A stretch of DNA of 44,271 bases, from the NCBI GenBank assembly GCA_937922945.1, contig CAKZUP010000124.1, positions 1 to 44,271 of the forward strand, written 5' to 3'. Shown here one piece after another: positions 17,739-25,968 of the stretch (position 1 is its first letter; each line of letters starts with the position of its first letter). Position numbers and translations under genes: made by a program. Below the pieces are notes generated by a model. The model saw nothing but the letters and a program-made list of their open reading frames with translations. It searched no databases and was not told the origin of the DNA. This DNA is from an uncultured Granulosicoccaceae bacterium. GTDB lineage: Bacteria; Pseudomonadota; Gammaproteobacteria; Granulosicoccales; Granulosicoccaceae.

Positions 17739-18134
17739 TCAGATTAATCCCTGTTCTTCCAATACCTTTCTGGCCACCCTGAAACACTCCAATGCCATTG
17801 GCACACCGCAATAGATTCCAACCACATGGACTATAGCCCGTAGCTCCTGCACGGTGACGCCATTACTTATCGCGCCACGACAGTGAACTTCCCATTCATG
17901 CATTCTGCCAAGAGCTCCGATCATGGCCAGATTCATCATTGACCGGGTTTTCGCATCGATAACATCGTCGCCCCAGCCAAATCCCCAGCACCAAGCGGTC
18001 ATAGCTTCCTGAAACGGACGCGTAAAGTCATCGGCTGCCGCCAAATTATTTTCGACATACTCAGCACCCAGCGTCGCCTTTCGTTGCTCTAAGCCTTTTT
18101 TGAATAGATCTTCATCGAATAGCTCGCTAGACAT
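17739..18134 (-). CDS. Carboxymuconolactone decarboxylase (CMD/AhpD-fold) family protein
   Basis: The protein is 131 aa from the ATG at 18134, chosen over the upstream in-frame Met because GGAG lies 10 nt before it and MSSELFDEDLFKKGLEQRKATLGAEYVE is the usual start of the family. The all-helical CMD core includes SMMNLAMIGALGRMHEWEVHCRGAISNGVTVQELRAIVHVVGIYCGVPMALE. There is no AhpD-type CxxC, so it belongs with the gamma-carboxymuconolactone decarboxylase-like branch rather than the peroxidase-reducing one. Such small proteins often accompany aromatic or CoA-dependent acid degradation genes. The reaction is not known. Confidence 0.85.
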   Translation of the reverse strand: MSSELFDEDLFKKGLEQRKATLGAEYVENNLAAADDFTRPFQEAMTAWCWGFGWGDDVIDAKTRSMMNLAMIGALGRMHEWEVHCRGAISNGVTVQELRAIVHVVGIYCGVPMALECFRVARKVLEEQGLI

Positions 18135-18477
18135 TAGGTTTGTTCTCCAAGTCGTGTGTGGAATAGTTGCGTCGTGTGGCTGCATTCTAGAACACTAATC
18201 TGCTCGCCATCGCCATCTGATCGCACCTATTTGGCGTATCGGTCTTCCCATGCCGGACAAATGACTCACTGGCACAAGGCCTGGGATGGGATGACTTAAT
18301 CTAAAAATCGAACGCAAAGTGCCCACTTTTACCCTTTTCCGTACCGAAATGCGTCGATATTGTTTCAATCTGTCGCGATGTGGCAGAAAACTCGCATTAA
18401 TTGAACGGTAGCTGAAGCACGGATTCCACGCAGCTCAGCTAAAATAATGCTTAAACCACTGGTTACGATCAAATTCG
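18135..18477. other. Intergenic region between CMD-like gene and nadE
   Basis: This 343-bp divergent gap must hold promoters for both neighbours. I see no open frame with a ribosome-binding site, no terminator and no long palindrome. The only weak structure is TCCCAT/ATGGGA spaced by about 40 bp near 18248-18297. Confidence 0.5.
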
Positions 18478-20532
18478 ATGAATACACAGTTTGGCTTTGT
18501 CAGGGTGTCGTCTGCGATACCCAAGGTAAGTGTGGCGGACCCCAGCGCCAACACGTCTGAAATTTTATCGATGCTGGCCGGGTTGCCCGATTCTGATATC
18601 GTGGTGTTTCCCGAGCTCTCTATCTCTTCCTACTCCTGTGGACAACTATTCCATCAACAGGCACTGCTCGACGCCACAGAAACACAATTGCAACGACTGG
18701 CCGCAGACGCACCCAACAAACGCCAGCTCATTATTGTTGGCGCGCCACTTCGTTGTGGCTCAGCGTTGTACAACTGCACAGTGGTGATTAACAACGGGGA
18801 AATTATCGGTGCAACACCGAAGCAGTTTGTTCCCAACTACAATGAATTTTACGAAGCGCGTTACTTTGCTTCTGGAGATCGAGATACTCCCGATAACGTT
18901 CGCATAGGTAACCAGGATGTGCCATTCGGTAGCCAGTTGTTGTTTACGCATAAAGGCGTGCATGGTCAGCCAGACATCGTGGTTTATGCAGAAATTTGCG
19001 AAGCCATATGGATGCCTATTCCTCCGTCAAGCCTTGCAGCTATTGCCGGTGCGAATATTGTATGTAACCCCTCAGCATCTCCCGAAACCATCGGTAAAGC
19101 AGACTACCGACGAAATCTGGTCACCGGTCAGTCTGGTCGCTGCATTGCAGCGTATGCCTATACCAGCTGCGGACCAACCGAAAGCACAGCAGACTTGGTT
19201 TACGGCGGCCATGCCATGATCGCTCAGGGTGGGCATTTACTGGCAGAATCGAACCGCGTCGGAGATACACAGCCCACCAAACGAGATTCCTACTCTGTCA
19301 CCGCCGACGTGGATATAGAAATGTTGCAAACCGAAAGGCGTAACACCACCACATTTATAGACAGTGAAAAATACCTTCACGATAGACGCTTTACACAAAT
19401 CCCGTTTACGCTTGCGCACAGCAACACACAGTTAATTCGTCCGGTTGATGCCATGCCGTTTGTACCGGGCAACCCGGACACGCTTGCTGCACGATGCTCT
19501 GAAGTGTTTGCCATACAAACATCAGCTTTGGCAAAACGATTGGATTGCCTGGGCGAAAACCCAAGCATGGTTATCGGCATATCGGGTGGGCTGGATTCCA
19601 CATTGGCCCTGCTGGTCGCTACCAAAACGTGCGATTTAATGGGAATCCCACGACGCAATATACGCGGCGTGACCATGCCTGGCTTTGGAACAACCACCCA
19701 TACATTAAACAACGCGCACGATCTAATGCAGCATCTGGATGTTGAAGTGAGCGAGATTGATATTCGATCAGCAGCGCTGCAAGAGTTTTACGACCTTGCG
19801 CGCGCATCAGGGTATAAACCTTTTGGCGAGATAGATTTACTTGCACCAGAGAACAAGCAGCTTGATGTCGATAAGTTTATGAAGCTTGTGTTAAATATTC
19901 CGGAAGAAAAACGCAAAGACCTTGTATTCGAAAACGTTCAGGCCAGACAAAGAACACAACTGCTTATGAATATGGGGTTTGTGCTGGGCACGGGCGATAT
20001 GTCTGAAATGTGGCTGGGTTGGTGCACCTATAACGCCGACCATCAAAGCATGTATAACGTGAACTGCTCTGTGCCGAAAACGTTAGTTAAGTTCCTGGTG
20101 GAATACGTTGCGAACAACCAATTCGAAGGCGACATCCAACGCACACTTATTTCAATCGCGAACACAGAGATTTCGCCTGAACTACTACCCGTTAATGAAG
20201 AAACGAATAAAGCTCAAAGCACTGAAGACACTGTTGGCCCGTATGAGCTGCATGATTTTTTCATGTTCAATATTGCAAGATACGGATTTAGCCCTAAAAA
20301 AGTTATGTATTTAGCAAAGCAAGCCGAAGGTTGGTCGGTAGAGTACACCGAAGAGGAACTGAAAAAATGGCTAACCATCAACATTAAGCGCGCCTTCAGC
20401 CAACAATACAAACGCGACGATGTGCCCAACGGGCCGAAAGTGGGCTCACTTAGTTTGTCACCCAGAGGCGATTGGCGCATGCCAAGTGATGCATCAGCTG
20501 CAGCGTGGCTCGATGCGTTACACGACGATTAG
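18478..20532 (+). CDS. nadE: Glutamine-dependent NAD+ synthetase
   Basis: The 684-aa protein has two domains. Residues 1 to about 300 are a nitrilase-fold glutaminase with the triad E46 (FPELSISSY), K115 (GATPKQFVPNYNEFYE) and C174 (AEICEAIWM). Residues about 330-684 are the synthetase, with the ATP-pyrophosphatase loop SGGLDST at 369-375 and later GTGDMSEMWLGW. It amidates deamido-NAD to NAD+ using glutamine nitrogen, the last step of NAD synthesis. Triad spacing and total length match the long, channelled form known from Mycobacterium tuberculosis (about 680 aa) rather than the shorter two-domain bacterial form. No strong ribosome-binding site precedes the ATG. It converges on the AEC permease gene with only 13 bp between stops. 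Confidence 0.95.
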   Translation: MNTQFGFVRVSSAIPKVSVADPSANTSEILSMLAGLPDSDIVVFPELSISSYSCGQLFHQQALLDATETQLQRLAADAPNKRQLIIVGAPLRCGSALYNCTVVINNGEIIGATPKQFVPNYNEFYEARYFASGDRDTPDNVRIGNQDVPFGSQLLFTHKGVHGQPDIVVYAEICEAIWMPIPPSSLAAIAGANIVCNPSASPETIGKADYRRNLVTGQSGRCIAAYAYTSCGPTESTADLVYGGHAMIAQGGHLLAESNRVGDTQPTKRDSYSVTADVDIEMLQTERRNTTTFIDSEKYLHDRRFTQIPFTLAHSNTQLIRPVDAMPFVPGNPDTLAARCSEVFAIQTSALAKRLDCLGENPSMVIGISGGLDSTLALLVATKTCDLMGIPRRNIRGVTMPGFGTTTHTLNNAHDLMQHLDVEVSEIDIRSAALQEFYDLARASGYKPFGEIDLLAPENKQLDVDKFMKLVLNIPEEKRKDLVFENVQARQRTQLLMNMGFVLGTGDMSEMWLGWCTYNADHQSMYNVNCSVPKTLVKFLVEYVANNQFEGDIQRTLISIANTEISPELLPVNEETNKAQSTEDTVGPYELHDFFMFNIARYGFSPKKVMYLAKQAEGWSVEYTEEELKKWLTINIKRAFSQQYKRDDVPNGPKVGSLSLSPRGDWRMPSDASAAAWLDALHDD

Positions 20533-20545
20533 TGCGCGAATCGGC

Positions 20546-21487
20546 TTAGGTTTTGTCCACCAACAACCAAAGCCAGAAGCTAACGCTAAACAACGACACC
20601 ACAGTGGATAGTAGGACGGTACTTGCAGCCGTGCTAACCCCACGTGAATAATGGCTGGCGAAAATAGGCGCATTCAAGCCAACCGGCATGGCTGACATAC
20701 ACACCACAACGGTTCTATTTAACCCCTCCAACCCAAGCAGCGTACATACAGCATAGGTTATCGTCGGCTGCAGCAGCAGGGAGAAAAACGTATGCACGCT
20801 GGCTTCGCTGAGTTCTTCAGATAACGAGTAACGCGTTAGTATCCCACCCAGCGCAAACAAGGCGCACGGTATCGCCGCGCTTTTCAACATCACTAATACA
20901 TCAAGCAATAAGGCTGGCAATGTGAACCCGGACAAATTGACGGCAAAGCCGAGCAATATACCTATCATGAGGCTATTTTTTGATAACGTTCTAATAATCT
21001 CCACGCTGGTCTCTTGCCAGCTGCGTCCATCGGCACGCAAGCTCTCCATGCAACAAATACCGATGGTGTAGCAGATTGGTACATTGACCGACAACAAAGC
21101 AATAACAATCGCTTGGCCGTCGGCACCAAACGCGCGATCGGCTATGGGGGTGCCTAGTAAAATCAGATTAGAGAATAAGCCAGCAACACTTACCGCAACA
21201 GCTTCGCCTGGTCGCCGCTGATAATATCGCCGCGTAATAACATAAGCTGATGCGAACATAAACGTTGCGACACCATAATATGCAAATATCAATCGCCAAT
21301 CGAACACCGCGCTTAGGTCAATACTCGATGATGCCAGGAATAAAAGACACGGAACGGCAACACGAATGGCAAAGCCCATAACACCATCCACCGTAGTGGC
21401 GCTTAATAGATTGAACTTAACAGAACAATAACCAGCCAGCAGCAACAGAAATACCGGAGCAACGATATTGAGTATGAGTAGTAACAT
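20546..21487 (-). CDS. AEC (auxin efflux carrier) family permease
   Basis: The 313-aa protein has about ten hydrophobic helices and AEC/MdcF-like features: ILNIVAPVFLLLLAGYCSVKFNLL at the start, VAVSVAGLFSNLILLGTPIADRAFG in helix 4 region, and MPVGLNAPIFASHYSRGVSTAASTVLLSTVVSLFSV at the end. Bacterial AEC proteins carry malonate, malate or other small organic acids; direction and substrate are not evident. Its start codon directly abuts a perfect inverted repeat and no Shine-Dalgarno sequence is seen, so translation may be weak or structure-controlled. Confidence 0.88.
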   Translation of the reverse strand: MLLLILNIVAPVFLLLLAGYCSVKFNLLSATTVDGVMGFAIRVAVPCLLFLASSSIDLSAVFDWRLIFAYYGVATFMFASAYVITRRYYQRRPGEAVAVSVAGLFSNLILLGTPIADRAFGADGQAIVIALLSVNVPICYTIGICCMESLRADGRSWQETSVEIIRTLSKNSLMIGILLGFAVNLSGFTLPALLLDVLVMLKSAAIPCALFALGGILTRYSLSEELSEASVHTFFSLLLQPTITYAVCTLLGLEGLNRTVVVCMSAMPVGLNAPIFASHYSRGVSTAASTVLLSTVVSLFSVSFWLWLLVDKT

Positions 21488-21510
21488 CTAATTCGCTAAA
21501 ATCGAATTAG
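21488..21510. promoter_or_regulatory. Inverted repeat abutting the AEC start codon
   Basis: CTAATTCG (21488-21495) and CGAATTAG (21503-21510) form a perfect 8-bp inverted repeat with a 7-bp spacer, immediately 5' of the AEC ATG where a ribosome-binding site would be expected. It could be an operator or a hairpin that controls initiation. Confidence 0.45.
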
Positions 21511-21519
21511 GCGGATTTT

Positions 21520-21696
21520 TCAAGATCGACACAATAGGCTGACGCACCCTGCAACTGGCGGTGCAACATAACCAAAGCTCTCCAGGTCGGCATCGTGGGT
21601 GTCTGACCAGGCCTTGTATGCGCTTTGCACTTCTTCCGGGTCGGATGCGCTTATCAGTCGGTTAACAATTGCATTTAAAGTATCCTTGTCTGACAT
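21520..21696 (-). pseudogene. N-terminal remnant of a class I SAM-dependent methyltransferase
   Basis: A 58-codon reading frame starts at an ATG (21696) with AGGTG 6 nt upstream. Its first 50 residues (e.g. VQSAYKAWSDTHDADLESFGYVAPPVAG) match the opening of class I methyltransferases, where a YxxWxxxYDxDLxxxGYxAP segment precedes the SAM-binding glycine loop. The frame then runs into GCVSLLCRS and stops, only 32 bp before the AEC start, so the SAM-binding domain is missing entirely. I read this as a 3'-truncated gene that has kept its start signals. A genuine small protein cannot be excluded. Confidence 0.55.
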
Positions 21697-21799
21697 CGCA
21701 ACACCTGCTTTAACAGCGAATACTCTAGGATACCGAGGCTTTGATTCACATGCACGAATTATTGGCGAGAACAGCGAGCAATCTTGTTGGCAACTAGAC

Positions 21800-21859
21800 C
21801 ATCAACTTTACATTGATCAACTTTACATTGATCGACTCTACATTAATCAACTCTACAAA
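21800..21859. repeat. 15-bp tandem repeat, four units, intergenic
   Basis: Four 15-bp units begin at 21800, 21815, 21830 and 21845 with consensus GATCAACTTTACATT (C/T and A/G variants). The repeat is noncoding, lying between the methyltransferase remnant and the degQ-like terminator. Confidence 0.85.
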
Positions 21860-21861
21860 CG

Positions 21862-21892
21862 AAAAGCGCCAGACAATGCCTGGCGCTTTTTT
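21862..21892. terminator. Intrinsic terminator of the DegQ-like gene
   Basis: AAAAGCGCCAG (21862-21872) pairs perfectly with CTGGCGCTTTT (21880-21890) around a 7-nt loop, with T-runs on both strands. It lies 22 bp past the stop of the leftward protease gene and is the obvious terminator for it. Confidence 0.88.
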
Positions 21893-21914
21893 CTACGGAA
21901 AATGAAGGTTTGAC

Positions 21915-23330
21915 TTATTCTACTGTGACAGGCAACGCAAGCGTTAAGAATAATGCGTTGTCACCCCTTTGAACCAGAATGGGAACCGGTTTACCGGGAA
22001 CAAGGTTTTTAACCGCATTAACCACATCTTCTGGCGTGTTCGTGGCTTGCCCGTTCAGTTGCACAATGATGTCATTAACCATAACACCTGATGCTGCAGC
22101 CTGACCGTCTGGCTCAACCGCCACCACTTTCACACCCTCCGCCATATCTGACAGATCTGTTTGATCCGCGTTGCCAGGTATCGATGCTAGCTCCATACCC
22201 AATACAGAATCTATCGGGGCAGCCGCCGCAACTTCCTGACCTCTTTTGCCCACAACAACGCTGAGTTCTTTAGATGCGCCGTTGCGAAACACGGTTAAGT
22301 TTGCTTGTTCACCACTGCGCGTTGCGCCAACCAATGAAGGTAATTCACCAGAGCGATTAACCGTTTTACCATTAAACGCCAACACGATATCGCCTTCCAG
22401 AATACCGCCTTGCTCTGCAGGGCTGTTCTCGCCCACACTGGATATTAACGCGCCAGTAACACGATCGAGTCCAAAAGACTCAGCAAGATCAGGCGTTACG
22501 TCTTGAATTCCAACACCCAACCAACCGCGATTTGTGCGACCGTTTTGCTTCAACTGATCGGCTACATCCATGGCGATATCAATCGGTATGGCAAACGATA
22601 AACCTTGATAGCCACCGGTGCTCGAATAAATTTGCGAGTTAATGCCAATGACTTCGCCATCGGTGTTAAACAAAGGCCCGCCCGAGTTCCCCGGATTCAC
22701 AGCCACATCGGTTTGAATAAACGGAACATAGTTGGCCGATGGAAGATTACGCGATACGGCAGAAACAATTCCTTGAGTTGCAGTTTGATCAAAACCAAAC
22801 GGTGAGCCGATAGCCAGTACCCATTCACCCACCGCGACACTTTCTTCATCGGCAATGCGCACAACGGGCAGATCGCTTGCGTCCACTTTTAACAGCGCAA
22901 CGTCGGTTAATTCATCAAGACCAATTAACGTTGCTTGCAATTCCATTCGATCACGCAGGCGCACGGTGATTTTAGCAGCGTTATCGACCACGTGAGCATT
23001 GGTGAGTATGTATCCGTCATCGGAGACAATAAAGCCTGAGCCAACACCCGATTGTCGATTAGGTCGGCGTTGTTGTTCAGGTGCTCGCTCAAAAAAGCGA
23101 CGGTATTGTTCGGGTATTTGTTGAAGGTCTGGTTGCTGGGTCATCGATGCAGGCTGGACCGCTGACGTCACAGCAATATTGACCACCGCTTTTCCTTCGT
23201 TTTCAACTAAGCTGGCAAAATCGGGTAAACCGTTAGCGTGTGCTGCAATCGTGCTCATGCCCAGCAGCGCACTGCCGAGCAACACATGTTTGGTTTGGTT
23301 TTTTGCAAATTGAATCGTACTGTTCATCAT
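21915..23330 (-). CDS. degQ: Periplasmic Do/DegQ-like serine endoprotease with two PDZ domains
   Basis: The protein is 471 aa from the ATG at 23330, which has AGGA 11 nt upstream and directly starts a signal peptide (MMNSTIQFAKNQTKHVLLGSALLGMSTIAAHA). The trypsin-like domain holds H113 (ILTNAHVVDNA), D143 (LTDVALLKVD) and S216 (NPGNSGGPLFN). Two PDZ domains follow, at about 255-350 (GWLGVGIQDV) and about 375-470 (GVKVVAVEPDGQAAASGVMVND). It degrades or holds misfolded proteins in the periplasm. Length is close to MucD/DegP. It is divergent from the SPFH-NfeD pair, another membrane quality-control module. Confidence 0.92.
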   Translation of the reverse strand: MMNSTIQFAKNQTKHVLLGSALLGMSTIAAHANGLPDFASLVENEGKAVVNIAVTSAVQPASMTQQPDLQQIPEQYRRFFERAPEQQRRPNRQSGVGSGFIVSDDGYILTNAHVVDNAAKITVRLRDRMELQATLIGLDELTDVALLKVDASDLPVVRIADEESVAVGEWVLAIGSPFGFDQTATQGIVSAVSRNLPSANYVPFIQTDVAVNPGNSGGPLFNTDGEVIGINSQIYSSTGGYQGLSFAIPIDIAMDVADQLKQNGRTNRGWLGVGIQDVTPDLAESFGLDRVTGALISSVGENSPAEQGGILEGDIVLAFNGKTVNRSGELPSLVGATRSGEQANLTVFRNGASKELSVVVGKRGQEVAAAAPIDSVLGMELASIPGNADQTDLSDMAEGVKVVAVEPDGQAAASGVMVNDIIVQLNGQATNTPEDVVNAVKNLVPGKPVPILVQRGDNALFLTLALPVTVE

Positions 23331-23640
23331 GGGTAAAAAGTTCCTGTTAAACCTGTCGTAACTGACTGATGAACATGGTATTGGTTTCGTTACTTGCAAG
23401 TAAGTTTATGCGCGTTTTACAATTGTCATTATTTGCATTTGCGCAGTACGCCAACATCATTTCTACGACCATCGCAATGCAACTCAGGTTTAGCCTACCC
23501 AGTCGTGGTACTTAGCCAGATTTAATGCCGACTTAATACTTAAATTTAGTCGTAAGCGCTTGAATAAGTACACATTCAACACCATATCCTCTATATACTC
23601 TTATCAAGTGTTTACGCCTGCATAAAGGAAGCCTACGACG
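23331..23640. other. Divergent intergenic region, degQ-like and SPFH genes
   Basis: These 310 bp hold both promoters. A perfect 14-bp palindrome TTACTTGCAAGTAA lies at 23390-23403, 60 bp before the protease start. The right half is AT-rich with a TATACT near 23595 that could be a -10 element for the SPFH gene, but no -35 lies at normal spacing. I saw no gene. Confidence 0.45.
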
Positions 23641-24981
23641 ATGGCTCAAAAAGGAGGACCGCCCGATCTTGACGAAGCCCTTAAAGATATACTGGGCAAG
23701 TTAACGGCACGGGATCGCGCGGTAGCGAATCGAAATAAGCGCAATCAAACCGGCACTAGCCTGTCATCAGACGATATCCTCGAACAAGCTGAACAAAGCA
23801 CCCGTAAACGTCGTCGTAAACCGATTTTGTTTTATCTGTTTCTGGTCTTCATCCTGTATCAGTTCTTCGCAGAATTCCTGGTAGATGTTTGGAAAAATTT
23901 GGACGGCAATACGTTCGAATCCATTGAAATGTCCAGAGAAGGCACTTCTTTTCCAACAACAGATTCAACTATCTCACAGACCGTTCAACCACTTGTAGAT
24001 CAAATTAAGCATTTTTTCGGAGAATTTAATATGTTTGAAACAATGGGCTTTGCAGCGCTGGTAGGCGGTGTCATTTTACTCATCCTGTTCTTGCGAGCAT
24101 TTGTTCGCATCGTTCCACAGAACGAAGCCTATGTTGTTGAACGTTTAGGTAAATACGATCGCACCCTACTCGCCGGATTCCACATCACTATCCCGGTAAT
24201 TGAACGAGTAGCTTACAAACACTCACTGAAAGAATACGCAATAGATGTCGCCTCACAACACGCGATAACACGCGACAACGTTGTACTGGGTATAGATGGC
24301 GTTTTGTATTTAAAAATTATGGATGCAAAAGCAGCCTCGTACGGTGTGGAAAATCTGCAATTTGCGATTATACAGTTGGCGCAAACCAGTATGCGTGCAG
24401 AAATCGGTAAGCTCTCTCTCGACGATACCTTTGAGTCGCGTGAAAACATTAACGCCAAGGTAACTCAAGCCATCGATGAAGCATCTGAAGCATGGGGTAC
24501 AAAAGTGCTTCGATATGAAGTCAAAGATATAACCCCGCCTGCAACGATTCTCGAAGAGATGGAAAAGCAGATGGGCGCAGAACGACAACGGCGTGTGGAA
24601 GTGACTACCTCAGAAGGTTATCGACAATCTCAGATCAATCAGGCAGAAGGTGATCGCGAAGCACAAATACTTCGCGCTCAGGGCACCGCTGAATCATTGA
24701 CAATAGAAGCCACTGCCCGAGCAGAGGCTATTCGAACCATTTCAGAGGCCATTAACGCAGAAGGTGGCTCGGCCGCAGTTGCACAACAATTAGCAGAGCA
24801 ATATGTCGCTGCATTCGATAAGTTGGCGCGAGAAGGTACTATTGCCTTGCTCCCAGGAGACGGCAGCGACGTTGCCAGCATGGTTGCCAAAGCCTACACC
24901 GCATTCGACGGGTTGAAAAATACGGTAGGTGCAAATAACCCACCAGCTCGAAATGTCCCTCCAACAAATACGGGAAGCTAA
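23641..24981 (+). CDS. SPFH/Band 7 membrane protein with HflK-like N-terminus
   Basis: The 446-aa protein starts after a clear AAGGAAG. Residues 6-21 (GPPDLDEALKDILGKL) resemble the conserved N-terminal segment of HflK. Two hydrophobic helices follow, near 61-84 and 135-157, and then the SPFH domain (IVPQNEAYVVERLGKYDRTLLAGFHITIPVIERV through about residue 330), typical of stomatin/paraslipin/QmcA, with an Ala/Glu-rich coiled coil (SQINQAEGDREAQILRAQG). Such proteins form large oligomeric membrane rings and regulate proteases such as FtsH. The partner NfeD gene follows after two bases, the standard stomatin operon partner, whereas HflK pairs with HflC. The long two-helix N-terminal part of about 155 residues is unusual for a paraslipin. 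Confidence 0.88.
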   Translation: MAQKGGPPDLDEALKDILGKLTARDRAVANRNKRNQTGTSLSSDDILEQAEQSTRKRRRKPILFYLFLVFILYQFFAEFLVDVWKNLDGNTFESIEMSREGTSFPTTDSTISQTVQPLVDQIKHFFGEFNMFETMGFAALVGGVILLILFLRAFVRIVPQNEAYVVERLGKYDRTLLAGFHITIPVIERVAYKHSLKEYAIDVASQHAITRDNVVLGIDGVLYLKIMDAKAASYGVENLQFAIIQLAQTSMRAEIGKLSLDDTFESRENINAKVTQAIDEASEAWGTKVLRYEVKDITPPATILEEMEKQMGAERQRRVEVTTSEGYRQSQINQAEGDREAQILRAQGTAESLTIEATARAEAIRTISEAINAEGGSAAVAQQLAEQYVAAFDKLAREGTIALLPGDGSDVASMVAKAYTAFDGLKNTVGANNPPARNVPPTNTGS

Positions 24982-24983
24982 AC

Positions 24984-25439
24984 ATGACTTTGAGTCCTTT
25001 CTGGTTGTTTCTGGTTAGCGGTGTCGCTCTGCTTGCTATCGAATTGGCGATATTTCAATTTTCAACCTTCTGGTTGTTCTTTCTCGGTTTAGGTGCACTG
25101 GTGGCTGCAGGCTACGCGTGGCTCTCCGGGGATGTAACTTACACTGCGACAACCGGTGTCTTTCTGGTGGCCTCTGTCGCTTTCACTGCACTACTCTATG
25201 CACCGATTCGCCGTTGGCAAACGCAACCTTCTGCAATGTCCGGCAATAACGCGATAGGTAAACTGGTGGTAGTCAAGTCAGCCATCGGTCCAGCTGCCCC
25301 AGGTACGGTGTCCTGGTCTGGCAGCGACTGGCAAGCTGAACTGGCCGAAGGGGAAACAACCACGTTATCTGCTGGCGAGAAAGCGGTGGTGGCGTCAGTT
25401 GCTGGCATCCGTCTTTTCGTGAAACCAATGCACAAATAG
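24984..25439 (+). CDS. NfeD family membrane protein
   Basis: The 151-aa protein has two or three N-terminal membrane helices (FWLFLVSGVALLAIELAIF, TFWLFFLGLGALVAAGYAWL, TGVFLVASVAFTALLYAP) and a C-terminal OB-fold-like soluble domain of about 75 residues (IGKLVVVKSAIGPAAPGTVSWSGSDWQAELAEGE). This matches short NfeD (YbbK-type) proteins, which pair with stomatin-like SPFH proteins in membrane quality control. It starts two bases after the SPFH stop, so the two are co-translated. It lacks the ClpP-like protease domain of long NfeD. Confidence 0.9.
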   Translation: MTLSPFWLFLVSGVALLAIELAIFQFSTFWLFFLGLGALVAAGYAWLSGDVTYTATTGVFLVASVAFTALLYAPIRRWQTQPSAMSGNNAIGKLVVVKSAIGPAAPGTVSWSGSDWQAELAEGETTTLSAGEKAVVASVAGIRLFVKPMHK

Positions 25440-25968
25440 ATATCAAAACAAGAGATTACTAACCCTCTTCACCGCATTAGATTGATGCACGCAAATTGCA
25501 GCACGTGTCAACAAGACACGTCCCGTAATCAAATTGTTATATACGCGTCCATTCGTTAGCTCGCGCACTTCAATTTTTTGTTCTGTTTTCGCGCCTAAAT
25601 CAATAATTTGGTGGAATTTCCACCAAATCATACTCAACAGTCGACTTCAGTCATTGACGTTCTGTCACTGTTGATACATCATTCATGTAGATGATTTAAC
25701 CGCATCTACCGATGTGGATATTCGATGTGCGAGTTGCCTGCGGGTAGACATACATTCGAATTGGGTATGGCTGCATCTGGCCAACAGAACGAATTTGCAA
25801 CAAAGCGCATTAATCATTTACTCAATAGTCGCCTATAGCAAAATAAATTCGTCAATAATTCAACGCTTTTTTTGGCCGGATTTTTAGTCGAACATGATCC
25901 GAACGTTATCGGACTCGTTCCTGAGCGGCTGAACAAGCGTTGCAAACCACAATTAAGTGAGGAAATAC
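25440..25968. other. Intergenic region upstream of the TRAP transporter
   Basis: This 529-bp gap is AT-rich and holds no convincing gene. Structures seen are ACGTGTC-AACAA-GACACGT (25503-25521), which may end the SPFH-NfeD transcript although it lacks a T-tract; the 23-bp palindrome listed separately; and TCCGA-ACGTTA-TCGGA near 25898-25913. The TRAP promoter should lie in the right half. Confidence 0.5.
25606..25628. promoter_or_regulatory. Perfect 11-bp inverted repeat upstream of the TRAP operon (candidate operator)
   Basis: ATTTGGTGGAA and TTCCACCAAAT flank a single central base, giving a 23-bp perfect palindrome. With such a short spacer and no T-tract it is better explained as a binding site for a dimeric regulator than as a terminator. 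It lies about 340 bp before the dctP-like gene and about 170 bp after nfeD. Confidence 0.5.

Noticed and set aside
21800..21859. CRISPR-like repeats
   Set aside because: The 15-bp units are directly adjacent with no spacers and no cas genes are nearby.
21599..21913. Plus-strand 104-codon frame reading the 15-bp repeat as a QLYID-type peptide
   Set aside because: It runs antisense to the methyltransferase remnant and straight through the terminator at 21862, and shows no ribosome-binding site.
23323..23345. Sigma-E type promoter GGAACTT before the degQ-like gene
   Set aside because: The GGAACTT lies only about 10 nt from the start codon, where it serves as ribosome-binding site, and no matching -10 follows at normal spacing.
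25443..25637. Minus-strand 64-codon frame after nfeD
   Set aside because: No ribosome-binding site, start lies past the 23-bp palindrome, no recognisable features.
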